Positions 17,681 to 26,802 of a DNA stretch of 55,841 nt are shown one piece after another. Position 1 is the first letter of the stretch, and every line of letters starts with the position of its first letter. Below the pieces are notes generated by a model. The model saw nothing but the letters and a program-made list of their open reading frames with translations, searched no databases and had not been told where the DNA came from. Source of the stretch: Lachnospiraceae bacterium (GTDB lineage: Bacteria; Bacillota; Clostridia; Lachnospirales; Lachnospiraceae); NCBI GenBank assembly GCA_015057435.1, contig SVEJ01000018.1, forward strand, positions 1 through 55,841, written 5' to 3'. The position numbers and the translations under genes were made by a program.

Positions 17681-20089
17681 TTATTTTACCTTCACTTTTT
17701 TCACAGGACTATATTCGCTGTAAAGTTTCTTGCCGCTCACCTTGCGGAAAGTTCTTACTTTTACATAGTATGTTTTCTTACTCTTCAATTTCTTAAGTGT
17801 TGCTGTTGGTTTCTTTGTTGTTGTTGTCTTCACACCACTTACAAAATTCTTGTCTGTAGAATAAGCAATTTCATATCCCTGTGCATCAGCTGCTTTCTTA
17901 ATCTTAACCGTAGCCTTTTTCTTCGCATTGGACTTCACAGAAGCAAGTTTCGTTGACTTGCTTGTAACGATCACCTTAACAACTTTGCTGGTTGCATTGT
18001 AATTCTGTGTAGCTGCAGCACTAATCGTAATATTAGCCACACCGTATTTCTTCTTAACCGTAACTTTACCTGCACTATCAACCGTTGCAATCTTTGCAGA
18101 AGAAGTCTTATATGATAATGCACCTGTCGCCTTTGCATTCAATGCAAATTTCTTAGACTTCTTATGCTTAATAAATTCATCTGTTACATGAATTGTCTGC
18201 GCAGCCTTATTGATAACATATGTCTTTTTAACAGCACCGTTATACTTGCCAATACCTTGGATCGTTGCTGTTCTTGTACCCGCGTTCACATTTGCATCGG
18301 CAATCACTTTATAATCCACACCTTGTTTCAGTACTTCTTTACCAAGTTTCACTGTAGCTGCCGGTGCAACCGCTTTACCGGTATATGTAAGTGAGCCCAA
18401 TGTAACACTGGCACCGTTAATCGGCTTACAAATATTAAATGTAGAATAAACTGTTCCGTAATGGTAAGCTCCTTGCGTATCACGGAACTCATAATTTGCT
18501 ACAACCGTAGCTGTACCGGCATCAATGTTATCATAATAAACATATGTCACTATACCATTCACATACTTTGTCACGTCTTTATTCTGATAGTATACAATCG
18601 GTTTTGGTTCAATCATCTTTCCTGTATACGTCTGTGCCGATATTGGTTGAATTGTAATACCATCTTCCACTGCATTGCTTCCTGATAGGAAGTTCCATTT
18701 TAACGATCTACCCGGCACATTCACACGGATAAACATATAATAGGTTTTACCTGCTACCAGATAATTACGCGTTTGAATACCATCATAATTAACCTCATCA
18801 TCAATCATATATGCTTCTGTAGTTTTGTCATATAAGATAATATCTGTGTAATCAGCATTCGCATATGCCATATAATATGCCAAATTGTAGTAACCTGTCT
18901 TAGTTGGCGTAAATTGATATACAGACCAATTGCCATTGTTATATGATGTAGTTGTTTCTTTTCCTAATGAAACTGTCGGAATTGTCTTTCCTTGAATCAA
19001 AGAGTCCACTTTGCAAGGTAATTCAAAAGATACCTCATTGAATCCATTATCATAGGTGAGCAATAATTTCTTGTTTCCCAACGTGGTCCAATCCCCTTGA
19101 TAGCTATAGGACCAATCTCCATGCTTACCATACTCCACAACTTCTTTGCTGTTATCAGTATACTGTACTTCTAGCTGCATACCGTATAAATTCAAATCTG
19201 TTTCCAAATAGTCATAACTATCTTCGCCATCGTCATAATGATAGTATCTTATAAATTCCAAATGAGCCACGAGGCCTTTGGTAGGATTTTTCACAACTCT
19301 TGTAATAGACTTGATTTTTTTCAATTCTTTAATTTGACAATTCAAATTGTATGCAACTTTCTCTCCATCATCAATTCCGTAAGACCAAACTTTGAAATAT
19401 CGTGTCTGACCGGGCTGAATTACTACTTCTCCGTAAAAGCTTCGACCATTCTCATCATCATATTCTGTAATTTGCTTATACTCATTTCTCTCGAGCTCAT
19501 ATACCTCAAGATATGGATCTACAAGAGCATCACCATTGGAATAAAATAGAATTTCAACAGGATTGCTTGTAGTATTCTTATAAAGCAAATAAGTTGGTTG
19601 TGTGATTTGTGTCTGTCCATTTTTCACAGTTGGTGCATCATCCCATCTGGAATCCACTTCCGGCTCACTAAGCTCACAAATCATAGCACACGAAAAATCT
19701 TGATCGCCATCTATTTCATCTACCATAAAATACGCGATATCTCCCGCCTTGACGGTTGTCGTATATGAAAAGTTATAATCTTCATCATCAACATCATCAG
19801 AACCGCCTATCTCCTCTGTCTCCCCCGAGGCACTTACAGCATACTCTGTAATGCAAGGATCATAATCATCACATTCGGTTGAAGATAATGTCACACTGAC
19901 ATCTTCGTCTGAATCGTTCTCATAGTACCAATAGGTTCTAGCCCCTTCTACGTCGTTCTCGCCTTCTGCAATTGCCATGGCTCCATCCCATGGATTGTCT
20001 GCTACATCCGTTGCATACACAGGTAATACCGGCACAAGACCCATTACCATAATTGCAACAAGAAACACACTCATAAGTTTCTTTCTCAT
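17681..20089 (-). CDS. large secreted protein with Ig-like and Fn3-like domains
   Basis: 802 residues with a signal peptide (KLMSVFLVAIMVMGLVPVLPVYA). The N-terminal half is acidic with beta-rich segments that look like pre-peptidase (PPC)-type or carbohydrate-binding sandwiches (for example YLLYKNTTSNPVEILFYS and GYYNLAYYMAYANADYTDII). Two MBG-like modules follow (QTYTGKMIEPKPIV and LTYTGKAVAPAATVKLGK), then a BIG2-like module (SSAKIATVDSAGKVTVKKKYG) and a lysine-rich Fn3-like C-terminal module ending YSEYSPVKKVKVK. The lysine-rich C-terminus could bind anionic cell-wall polymers. No LPxTG or TM anchor is present. Probably a surface or secreted adhesion protein. The exact role is unknown. 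Confidence 0.82.
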   Translation of the reverse strand: MRKKLMSVFLVAIMVMGLVPVLPVYATDVADNPWDGAMAIAEGENDVEGARTYWYYENDSDEDVSVTLSSTECDDYDPCITEYAVSASGETEEIGGSDDVDDEDYNFSYTTTVKAGDIAYFMVDEIDGDQDFSCAMICELSEPEVDSRWDDAPTVKNGQTQITQPTYLLYKNTTSNPVEILFYSNGDALVDPYLEVYELERNEYKQITEYDDENGRSFYGEVVIQPGQTRYFKVWSYGIDDGEKVAYNLNCQIKELKKIKSITRVVKNPTKGLVAHLEFIRYYHYDDGEDSYDYLETDLNLYGMQLEVQYTDNSKEVVEYGKHGDWSYSYQGDWTTLGNKKLLLTYDNGFNEVSFELPCKVDSLIQGKTIPTVSLGKETTTSYNNGNWSVYQFTPTKTGYYNLAYYMAYANADYTDIILYDKTTEAYMIDDEVNYDGIQTRNYLVAGKTYYMFIRVNVPGRSLKWNFLSGSNAVEDGITIQPISAQTYTGKMIEPKPIVYYQNKDVTKYVNGIVTYVYYDNIDAGTATVVANYEFRDTQGAYHYGTVYSTFNICKPINGASVTLGSLTYTGKAVAPAATVKLGKEVLKQGVDYKVIADANVNAGTRTATIQGIGKYNGAVKKTYVINKAAQTIHVTDEFIKHKKSKKFALNAKATGALSYKTSSAKIATVDSAGKVTVKKKYGVANITISAAATQNYNATSKVVKVIVTSKSTKLASVKSNAKKKATVKIKKAADAQGYEIAYSTDKNFVSGVKTTTTKKPTATLKKLKSKKTYYVKVRTFRKVSGKKLYSEYSPVKKVKVK

Positions 20090-20200
20090 AACATTCTCCT
20101 CCTCTGTTATATATTAGACACGCCATAATTTTATCATTTTTAGCAAGAAACGTCTATCATTTTATCCTTATTCATAATTGCATCAGTTCCAACAAAAAAA

Positions 20201-20226
20201 AGGAGAAAATCGAATGATTTTCTCCT
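20201..20226 (-). terminator. terminator of the DUF805 gene
   Basis: Perfect 11-bp arms AGGAGAAAATC/GATTTTCTCCT with a GAAT loop. The minus strand continues with UUUUUUUU. A textbook intrinsic terminator. Confidence 0.92.
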
Positions 20227-20248
20227 AATTTTCATCACACAAATGAGT

Positions 20249-20806
20249 CTAATAAAATAGCATCGGATCTATAAACATATTAGAGACCATGCATACTACT
20301 TGGAAAATGATTGCAATTATGTATAAAACTACAGCTAAAACAATCGAACCAACACCTATGTATTCATTTGGATTCGCATACTTTGGATTCGGTCCCCACT
20401 GATTATCCGGCTTACTGTCAAAACATGACAACACAAATAACGCAATCGCACCAATACCACAACAACAGCATCCAATCAAACATACCGGATAAACCCAAGC
20501 AGCAAAGCCTGCATCATGCAAGCGTCGAACAGCCAACGAAATCGAAACAATTGTAATAACAACCGAAATCAAGATATACGGTATGAATGCGATTGTAGCA
20601 ATTGCAGAACCGGATGTAGAATAACCAAAGCTATCTCCCGTGCGGTACCACAGACAATCTCCCGCAATTGTAGCTAACAAGAATACAATACCAAAGCCAA
20701 AACATGAAATTGAACTGTTCAACAGCTGTGGAACCCAATATTCTCTTCTTCTTGTACGCCCCTTATAATCAAAGGCGTTTTTAAACATCTTTACATATTC
20801 TTTCAT
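20249..20806 (-). CDS. DUF805 family membrane protein
   Basis: 185 residues with four TM helices. The N-terminal signature FKNAFDYKGRTRRREYWVP is the DUF805 hallmark (F-x-G-R-x-x-R-x-E-F/Y-W). The later RRLHDAGF segment is the second hallmark of the family. Function of the family is unsettled. It is an integral membrane protein. ATG at 20806 is used because GGAGG lies 9 bases upstream. Followed directly by a strong terminator, so monocistronic or last in its unit. Confidence 0.9.
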   Translation of the reverse strand: MKEYVKMFKNAFDYKGRTRRREYWVPQLLNSSISCFGFGIVFLLATIAGDCLWYRTGDSFGYSTSGSAIATIAFIPYILISVVITIVSISLAVRRLHDAGFAAWVYPVCLIGCCCCGIGAIALFVLSCFDSKPDNQWGPNPKYANPNEYIGVGSIVLAVVLYIIAIIFQVVCMVSNMFIDPMLFY

Positions 20807-20931
20807 TGTATAAAACCTCCAACTCTTAAGATACATCTATACTATCATAATTCCCAAATAATAAACAGCACTTTTCGGATACATTTGCGCAACTTGAAGT
20901 TGCAAGCAATTACTATTGCTATCACTATTTT

Positions 20932-22302
20932 TTAAAAATCATGATACAACTCTCGTTTCAACTCACGAACCACCATAATCGTCACCACCAGCACTGCAAA
21001 AAAATCCGCAACGGGACCGGCATACATTATTCCGTCGATTCCTACAAACATCGGAAAAATCACAACTGCCGGCAACAAAAACAGAATCTGTCTTGTGAGA
21101 GCCAAAAAACTTCCCACCTTCGGTTTACCGATTGCAGTAAAGAAATTCGATGAAATAGGCTGTAAAAAATTCACAAATGTAAAGAATAAGAAAATACGAA
21201 AATAATTTTCAGCAAATTCATAGTAAGCATCTGAACCATCACCAAAGATAGCAATAATTTGTCTCGGAAATATCTGAAAGAGCAGAAATGCCGTAATCGC
21301 TATAGCCGCACCGCAACTAATCGCTTTCAGATACGCTTCTTTTACCCTTGCATAGTGCTTTGCTCCAAAATTAAAACTGGCAATTGGTTGTAGTCCCTGT
21401 GATATACCTATCACAAATGACATAAAAAGCATATTCACCTTGGATATAATTCCGGAACAGGCAATAGGAATTGCTTCTCCGTATACAGACATAGAGCCAT
21501 AATATTTCAAAGACTTATTCATCACAATCTGTACAAGTGTCATAGATACCTGATTACTAAATGGTGCAATACCAAGCGACATGACGCGTTTCACACATTG
21601 ACCTGATAAATGCAAATATGATTTTTTCAGTTTTATTGTTTTACAATGTGACAAGAACCATACTGCCATACAAGCCGACACAAACTGTCCAATCACCGTT
21701 GCCAGCGCTGCTCCTCTCATCTCCCATTCAAACCCAAAAACAAACAATGCATCTAATATCGTGTTTAATACCGCACCTGTCAGATTGCAAAACATCGTAA
21801 CCCTTGGCCTTCCGTCTGCTCTAATAAGATGACCTCCTCCTATAGACAGGATAAGGAAGGGAAAACCAAATGCTGTGATTCTTGTATAAGTCTTTGCATA
21901 TGTGAGCACATTTTCCGGAGAACCAAAAAAACGTAACATCGGTTCCAAAAACAATTGTGTCACCACGCAGAGACAGATTCCAAGCAATACTAACATCATA
22001 ATTGCATTCCCCATATACTGTGCCGCTCTTTTTTCATTTCGCTGGCCTAATGCAATATTAAATGCAGATGCACCACCAATTCCAAACAAAAGAGCAATCG
22101 CAGTACATGACGTTGATAGAGGAAATGCAATATTCGTAGCAGCATTTCCCAATTCGCCGACTGTCTGTCCAATGAAAAATTGATCAACTATATTATACAA
22201 AGCGCTAACCAACATAGAAATTATGCTTGGTACAGCAAAAGAACGCAACAATTTGTTAATGCGCTCTGTCTCTAGCGGATTATTGGTTGTCTTACTTTCC
22301 AT
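20932..22302 (-). CDS. MATE-family multidrug efflux transporter
   Basis: 456 residues and about 12 TM helices in two repeated bundles. The N-terminal motif NKLLRSFAVPSIISMLVSALYNIVDQFFIGQ is typical of the bacterial MepA/DinF-like branch (read in pieces). It would export cationic drugs or metabolites using Na+ or H+. The start overlaps the stop of the acyltransferase gene by 11 bases, and GGA lies about 7 bases before the ATG, so it is translationally coupled as the last gene of a five-gene operon. Confidence 0.94.
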   Translation of the reverse strand: MESKTTNNPLETERINKLLRSFAVPSIISMLVSALYNIVDQFFIGQTVGELGNAATNIAFPLSTSCTAIALLFGIGGASAFNIALGQRNEKRAAQYMGNAIMMLVLLGICLCVVTQLFLEPMLRFFGSPENVLTYAKTYTRITAFGFPFLILSIGGGHLIRADGRPRVTMFCNLTGAVLNTILDALFVFGFEWEMRGAALATVIGQFVSACMAVWFLSHCKTIKLKKSYLHLSGQCVKRVMSLGIAPFSNQVSMTLVQIVMNKSLKYYGSMSVYGEAIPIACSGIISKVNMLFMSFVIGISQGLQPIASFNFGAKHYARVKEAYLKAISCGAAIAITAFLLFQIFPRQIIAIFGDGSDAYYEFAENYFRIFLFFTFVNFLQPISSNFFTAIGKPKVGSFLALTRQILFLLPAVVIFPMFVGIDGIMYAGPVADFFAVLVVTIMVVRELKRELYHDF

Positions 22303-23338
22303 TCTGTTTCCTTCTTTCTGATATTAGTCGATTCCATGCATGCTTCACATAAGTCCACAATATTGAAAATATTAACGAACAAACAAATACAAACATACTA
22401 TATAATGGTATTCCGAAAAATGCAGAAATTGACCTTGGCGCAAACTCCAATTTCACAATATCCAAAAAAATAACATGACACAAGTAAATCATAAATGTGT
22501 GCTTTGACAAAAATGAAAGTATCTTCTTGGTACGTTCACTGTAATTACTATGCTTATTTTTTATCACATCGTAAAAAACAAGTGCTGCAGAAACTGCGAT
22601 TAACACATTACGATATTGAAATAATTCCTCATAATGCACACCATCTATCGTTGTGAATACATACGTTAATATAATCACTAAGGATAACAAAATTGCCGAA
22701 CAACCATAACACACATAAGATGGTATCGGAACTTTTTTTATTGTCATTTTAATAATGTAACCTAACGCAAAATATCCCAGATAGCAAGAATCTCCCACCA
22801 ACGGTATCTGATATGCAACTTTCAAATCACATAGTGCCAACACATACTCTATGGTCAAAAACACAAACCACATTCCAACAAAATATCGCATCAATATGTC
22901 CTGCATATTCTTAAACATATTCTGTAAAAAAGGAAGGACTATATACATTCCCAAAATTGCATACAAAAACCAGAGATGACTTTTGATTGGTTCTTCAAAA
23001 ACAAGTCGAAAATCATACATCCGGTTCCTGTAACAATAATTCCATATTAGGTAAATAAAGCTCCATAGCAATAATGTCAAAAAGATGCTCTTTACTCTTT
23101 TTAAACTTTTTCTAATAAGTACTGTTTCGTCTATCAGTAATGCACCACTAATCATAAAAAAGATAGGGACTGATATACGACTCACACCATTCAATATAAT
23201 CGAAAAAATGTAAGATGCATTGCTTACCTCTCCCAAACCATAGCCCCTGCTATAATAATTAGAAACATGAATACATACCACCATAACGCAAGCAAGCACT
23301 CTTAATAATTCAAGATTATAATTCTTTTCCCGTTTCAC
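22292..23338 (-). CDS. acyltransferase 3 family membrane protein
   Basis: 348 residues with about ten TM helices. The N-terminus NLELLRVLACVMVVCIHVSNYY carries the His of the acyltransferase-3 (OafA/WecH) family (R-x-x-x-x-x-x-V-x-x-H). These enzymes O-acetylate or O-acylate surface polysaccharides, wall polymers or small molecules. The start is a GTG at 23338 inside the 3' end of the SNF2 gene, with a poor ribosome binding site, so translation probably depends on coupling. The product acts in the cytoplasmic membrane. The acceptor is unknown. Confidence 0.88.
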   Translation of the reverse strand: MKREKNYNLELLRVLACVMVVCIHVSNYYSRGYGLGEVSNASYIFSIILNGVSRISVPIFFMISGALLIDETVLIRKSLKRVKSIFLTLLLWSFIYLIWNYCYRNRMYDFRLVFEEPIKSHLWFLYAILGMYIVLPFLQNMFKNMQDILMRYFVGMWFVFLTIEYVLALCDLKVAYQIPLVGDSCYLGYFALGYIIKMTIKKVPIPSYVCYGCSAILLSLVIILTYVFTTIDGVHYEELFQYRNVLIAVSAALVFYDVIKNKHSNYSERTKKILSFLSKHTFMIYLCHVIFLDIVKLEFAPRSISAFFGIPLYSMFVFVCSLIFSILWTYVKHAWNRLISERRKQNGK

Positions 23339-25604
23339 AATTTACACCACTTTCTGTCATACTTGTTGTTATATCATCTGATGTAACTTCTTGTACGCCA
23401 TTCGCACTCATTTCTTCCACATCATCCGTGTTATCTTCAATACCGAAACGTTTTCTTTCTTCTGCGATAATATCCTTCATCATCGCACTTTCATTAATCT
23501 GTGTATCCATTGCTCCGATAAGAGATTCATCAGCAAAGCTGTCGAATAGCTGTGCTTTTTGCTGTAATATTTCCATCACGCGTTCATCTACAGAATCATC
23601 CATCAACAATCTGTGTACCATGACAGACTGTGACTGTCCCATTCGGTAAGCTCTTGCAATTGCCTGTGTTTCCAACGACGGTTTAATCTGTGGCTCACAA
23701 AATACAACAACACTTGCCGCCTGAATATTAAGACCTACTCCTCCGGCCAAAATCTGACAAACCAATGTTGCTCCGGCAGGTGCACTTGATAACTGGTCAA
23801 TCATTGCCTGTCTGTCTTTTGACGAAACACTTCCGTCAATCACACCGATACAATCTGTTCCCAATAGCATAGAAACTTTTTGCAACACATCTTTAAAAAA
23901 CGAGAAAATGATAACTTTTCTTCCACTCGCTTTTGCATCTGCGTGTATTTCCAAAAGTCTCTGTGCCTTTGTTGAATATTGCATATCAGGAAGTTGCCAC
24001 GACACCTGGCGAACAGACATAAAGCTGCCCTCTTTTAAAGATGCTTTATAAGCCTGTAATTCTTCCTTATTCATAATTCCCCATTGTTCTTTTTCTACAA
24101 GCTCCGGTAATTCCTTCAACACATCCTCTCTCACACGACGAAGATATACCGGCGCAATTGCTTTGCGAAACGCTTCTGCCTGAATCAACTGCTTCATATT
24201 CTGTATCTTCTTTGCCACTTCCGGTTGCAAGCACTGAATCAAAAACTGCATTTCTTCTACTCTATTCTCTAGTGGCGTACCACTCATAAATAATACTTTT
24301 TTTGCTCTATCCATCGCAGCAACAACTGATTTGGTTCGCTGTGCTTGCGGATTTTTCACATAATGTGCCTCATCCACAACCATAAGCGCAAGATCAACAA
24401 CTGCAGGAATCGGAACTTTATTAAGCGTTTCATAACTTGTAATTGCGACTCCACCTTGTGCACCCCACTGTGTCATTTCAAGTACACGATCTTCACCATA
24501 TACCTCTATCACAGACAATCCGGTCTGTGATTCCACCTCGCGCTTCCAGTTCACAACAACCGAAAGCGGACACACAACGAGAAAATGCTTTGCACCTTCC
24601 TCTGCCAGATGACACATTGCAGCAATCGCCTGCATCGTTTTTCCGAGTCCCATCTCATCCCCTAAAAGAACGCGTTCCTGATGCAATATGTACTTCGTTC
24701 CAAATGTCTGATATCTTCTAAGGGTTGCCTTAAGAGTACCTGTCTGTAACGGGTAATTTTCAATACTCTCCAACAACTCTTCCGGTAATGCATTCAATCC
24801 GGTTGGAACCGCTTTTGCAATTGCATCTCCCATTACCGCCTCTAACATCGCGTAAAACGGTGCAGCATTTTGTGTAAATGCTATCACATATTCCGGATCC
24901 TGTTTCACCAACATACGGACCTTTTTATCCTGCATTCCCTGATAGTTTTCAATCGCTTGCTGTGCTAAATTGGTATATTCACCTTCTGCAATACTTTTTA
25001 TTCGATCTGCCGCCTGCAATCCGGCTTCTTTCTTAGTCTTTGAAGAAAACATCCACTTAAGACCGGATAATACAATCTTACAATCCTGTATATTCTTCCG
25101 GATGGCCGCAGAATATGCATTAGTCAATGCTTGCGCAGTCTTTAACGATGCATCATGCTTAATCAGAAAATAAAGTCCTTCCATTGCACCTTGCATCGCC
25201 GGTGTCGTATCACTTGCATCTAACTTCACAAGTGCCGAACGTTCCACACTTGTACGAATCATACTGGCATTTTTAGCAATCTTCTCTGCCGTTGCCTGAC
25301 CAATTCCCTCTATCTGTTGCAACTTAGCAACTGACATGCCCGAAACTTGTTGAATATTAACTATCCCCGCATTTTGCAGGGCAGCAATACGAATTCCATC
25401 TTTATCAATATTAATTTTTTCTATTTCCATAGTCGAAAGCGTCTCTTCTACAGAACCTGATTGCAGTTCTTTATAAAAGCCTCGAATCGCATGTTCTGTC
25501 TGCATTTTATCATTCACCATCTTAACGAGCGATTGATCAAGATTTTGCAAAAGACGAATTTCACTTTTTAATCGGTTCATGTCTTCCTTTGAAATTGCCG
25601 CCAT
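23316..25604 (-). CDS. SNF2-family DEAH helicase/ATPase with N-terminal HhH
   Basis: 762 residues. A helix-hairpin-helix motif (VAKLQQIEGIGQATAEKIAKNA, about 92-113) precedes the SNF2 core. Motif I GDEMGLGKT is at 315-323, motif II DEAH at 411-414, motif III SGTPLENRVEE, and a RecA2 lobe with GVGLNIQAASVVVFCEPQI and QAIARAYRMGQ (motifs V and VI) completes an intact Swi2/Snf2 ATPase. No SWIM zinc finger or methyltransferase is fused. It likely translocates on duplex DNA and remodels protein-DNA complexes. Its role in bacteria is unsettled. GGAG lies 6-7 bases before the ATG, overlapping the stop of the DUF1893 gene. Confidence 0.93.
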   Translation of the reverse strand: MAAISKEDMNRLKSEIRLLQNLDQSLVKMVNDKMQTEHAIRGFYKELQSGSVEETLSTMEIEKINIDKDGIRIAALQNAGIVNIQQVSGMSVAKLQQIEGIGQATAEKIAKNASMIRTSVERSALVKLDASDTTPAMQGAMEGLYFLIKHDASLKTAQALTNAYSAAIRKNIQDCKIVLSGLKWMFSSKTKKEAGLQAADRIKSIAEGEYTNLAQQAIENYQGMQDKKVRMLVKQDPEYVIAFTQNAAPFYAMLEAVMGDAIAKAVPTGLNALPEELLESIENYPLQTGTLKATLRRYQTFGTKYILHQERVLLGDEMGLGKTMQAIAAMCHLAEEGAKHFLVVCPLSVVVNWKREVESQTGLSVIEVYGEDRVLEMTQWGAQGGVAITSYETLNKVPIPAVVDLALMVVDEAHYVKNPQAQRTKSVVAAMDRAKKVLFMSGTPLENRVEEMQFLIQCLQPEVAKKIQNMKQLIQAEAFRKAIAPVYLRRVREDVLKELPELVEKEQWGIMNKEELQAYKASLKEGSFMSVRQVSWQLPDMQYSTKAQRLLEIHADAKASGRKVIIFSFFKDVLQKVSMLLGTDCIGVIDGSVSSKDRQAMIDQLSSAPAGATLVCQILAGGVGLNIQAASVVVFCEPQIKPSLETQAIARAYRMGQSQSVMVHRLLMDDSVDERVMEILQQKAQLFDSFADESLIGAMDTQINESAMMKDIIAEERKRFGIEDNTDDVEEMSANGVQEVTSDDITTSMTESGVNCETGKEL

Positions 25605-25613
25605 ATTCTTCTC

Positions 25614-26039
25614 CTATTTTTCGTACATTTTCCGAAGTGTCTGCTCCATTGCAACTTTTGCTTCTTCCGGATGTTCTATTCCGCGCACCGCCGTTTCCAT
25701 TGGGCACGGTCCGTCACCTGCACGGTTTCGGATTCCTTCTACGCACACATCATACTGTACATTGATTCTATACTTTTCTAACGTGTCCTTCGCTGGTTTA
25801 CTAAGTGTCAGTGCATATAGTTCTTTTACACCAAGTAAGACATATAACATAGCTGCACCATTTCCTACAACCTTATCCACCGCGAACGCGTCTTTCATAT
25901 CTATCTTCGTATCCAACCAAGTCAAAAGCGGTTTCACACCACGCGCTTTGCTTGTGTATACTTGCTCTTCTTTTTGCACAACACAGGTATAACCACCTTC
26001 GAGTAATGTTTCTTTCAAACGAACTAAATCCTTATTCAT
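25614..26039 (-). CDS. DUF1893 protein (TM1506-like, deaminase-fold)
   Basis: 141 residues, full length for the family. The signature runs are KARGVKPLLTWL, then VVGNGAAMLYVLLGVKELYAL, LSKPAKDTLEKYRI and NRAGDGPCPMET. This pattern fits DUF1893, whose Thermotoga maritima member TM1506 has a cytidine-deaminase-like fold. The CPMET segment supplies a conserved Cys. Enzymatic activity is not established. It overlaps the ECF S-component stop by 8 bases and its own stop overlaps the SNF2 ribosome binding site. Confidence 0.82.
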   Translation of the reverse strand: MNKDLVRLKETLLEGGYTCVVQKEEQVYTSKARGVKPLLTWLDTKIDMKDAFAVDKVVGNGAAMLYVLLGVKELYALTLSKPAKDTLEKYRINVQYDVCVEGIRNRAGDGPCPMETAVRGIEHPEEAKVAMEQTLRKMYEK

Positions 26040-26601
26040 GCTTTCCCATCTGCTCCACTACTTTCACAATAACCGGCAAAAAGATTAACTGTATCGCAAT
26101 TCCCGTTAACCCATTTACCACACCATGCCAAACCGATGCAATCGTTATCGCATGACTTCCTAAAATATAAAATGCAAATGCAACCGCTATTACTCTGCTT
26201 AGACGTCCCGCAACCTGAACAGTCAATACTTTAACAATTGTCGGAAGCTTCACATTCCGTAACATTCCTGCAAATAGTCCGTACGCACATAACTCCACCA
26301 TCATAAAAGGTAGAACAACTGCGCTTGGCATACCTGACAAAGCAAAACTGCAAAGAGGACCAAGTAAACCTGCAATTGCACCTGCTAACGGTCCTGCTAA
26401 CAAGCCTACTAATATAATTGGAAAATGCATCGGCAACAACAATTCACCAAATACAGTTCCCATACCTGTTGCCTTACCTATCAAATGCACAATCTGCGGT
26501 AATGCAACTGCAGAAACAACGGCAGTAATCGTCGCTAGCGTCTGATTCTTTACTGATAATTTTTCTTTTGCAACATACTTTTTTTCATTCATAATTGTCA
26601 T
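26032..26601 (-). CDS. ECF transporter S component (vitamin/precursor uptake)
   Basis: 189 residues and about five to six TM helices, the usual size of an energy-coupling-factor S component. The central run with MGTVFGELLLPMHFPIILVG and LAGPLAGAIAGLLGPLCSFA is typical of the ECF_trnsprt family. The N-terminal ATITAVVSAVALPQIVHLIG helix carries the usual small-residue face. It would bind a vitamin or related substrate and use a shared EcfAAT module encoded elsewhere. The substrate is not readable. First gene of the operon. AGGAGG lies 9 bases before the ATG. Confidence 0.82.
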   Translation of the reverse strand: MTIMNEKKYVAKEKLSVKNQTLATITAVVSAVALPQIVHLIGKATGMGTVFGELLLPMHFPIILVGLLAGPLAGAIAGLLGPLCSFALSGMPSAVVLPFMMVELCAYGLFAGMLRNVKLPTIVKVLTVQVAGRLSRVIAVAFAFYILGSHAITIASVWHGVVNGLTGIAIQLIFLPVIVKVVEQMGKHE

Positions 26602-26735
26602 AACCTATTACCTCCTGATAGCACAATGTATTTCTCATTTGTATCTTTCACTAGTGTAACACAATCCATTCTTCACAACAAGTTTGTTTCGCATGCAACT
26701 TAAGTTTGTGTTTTGATGTGTCATACATGTAACGA

Positions 26736-26765
26736 TTGTCATATTGCCGTTTTCTATGTTAGAAT
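26736..26765 (+). promoter_or_regulatory. promoter of the zinc-ribbon membrane protein gene
   Basis: TTGTCA (26736-26741), an 18-base spacer and TAGAAT (26760-26765) on the plus strand. This 200-base divergent region also drives the ECF operon on the other strand, for which I found only a weak TACACT-like box. Confidence 0.55.
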
Positions 26766-26802
26766 GAACCTATGTAAAACAATTATACGGAGGATAAAGA
26801 AT

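Noticed and set aside
26602-26802. Riboswitch upstream of the ECF S-component gene
   Set aside because: The leader between the likely promoter and start is too short and I recognised no conserved riboswitch core.
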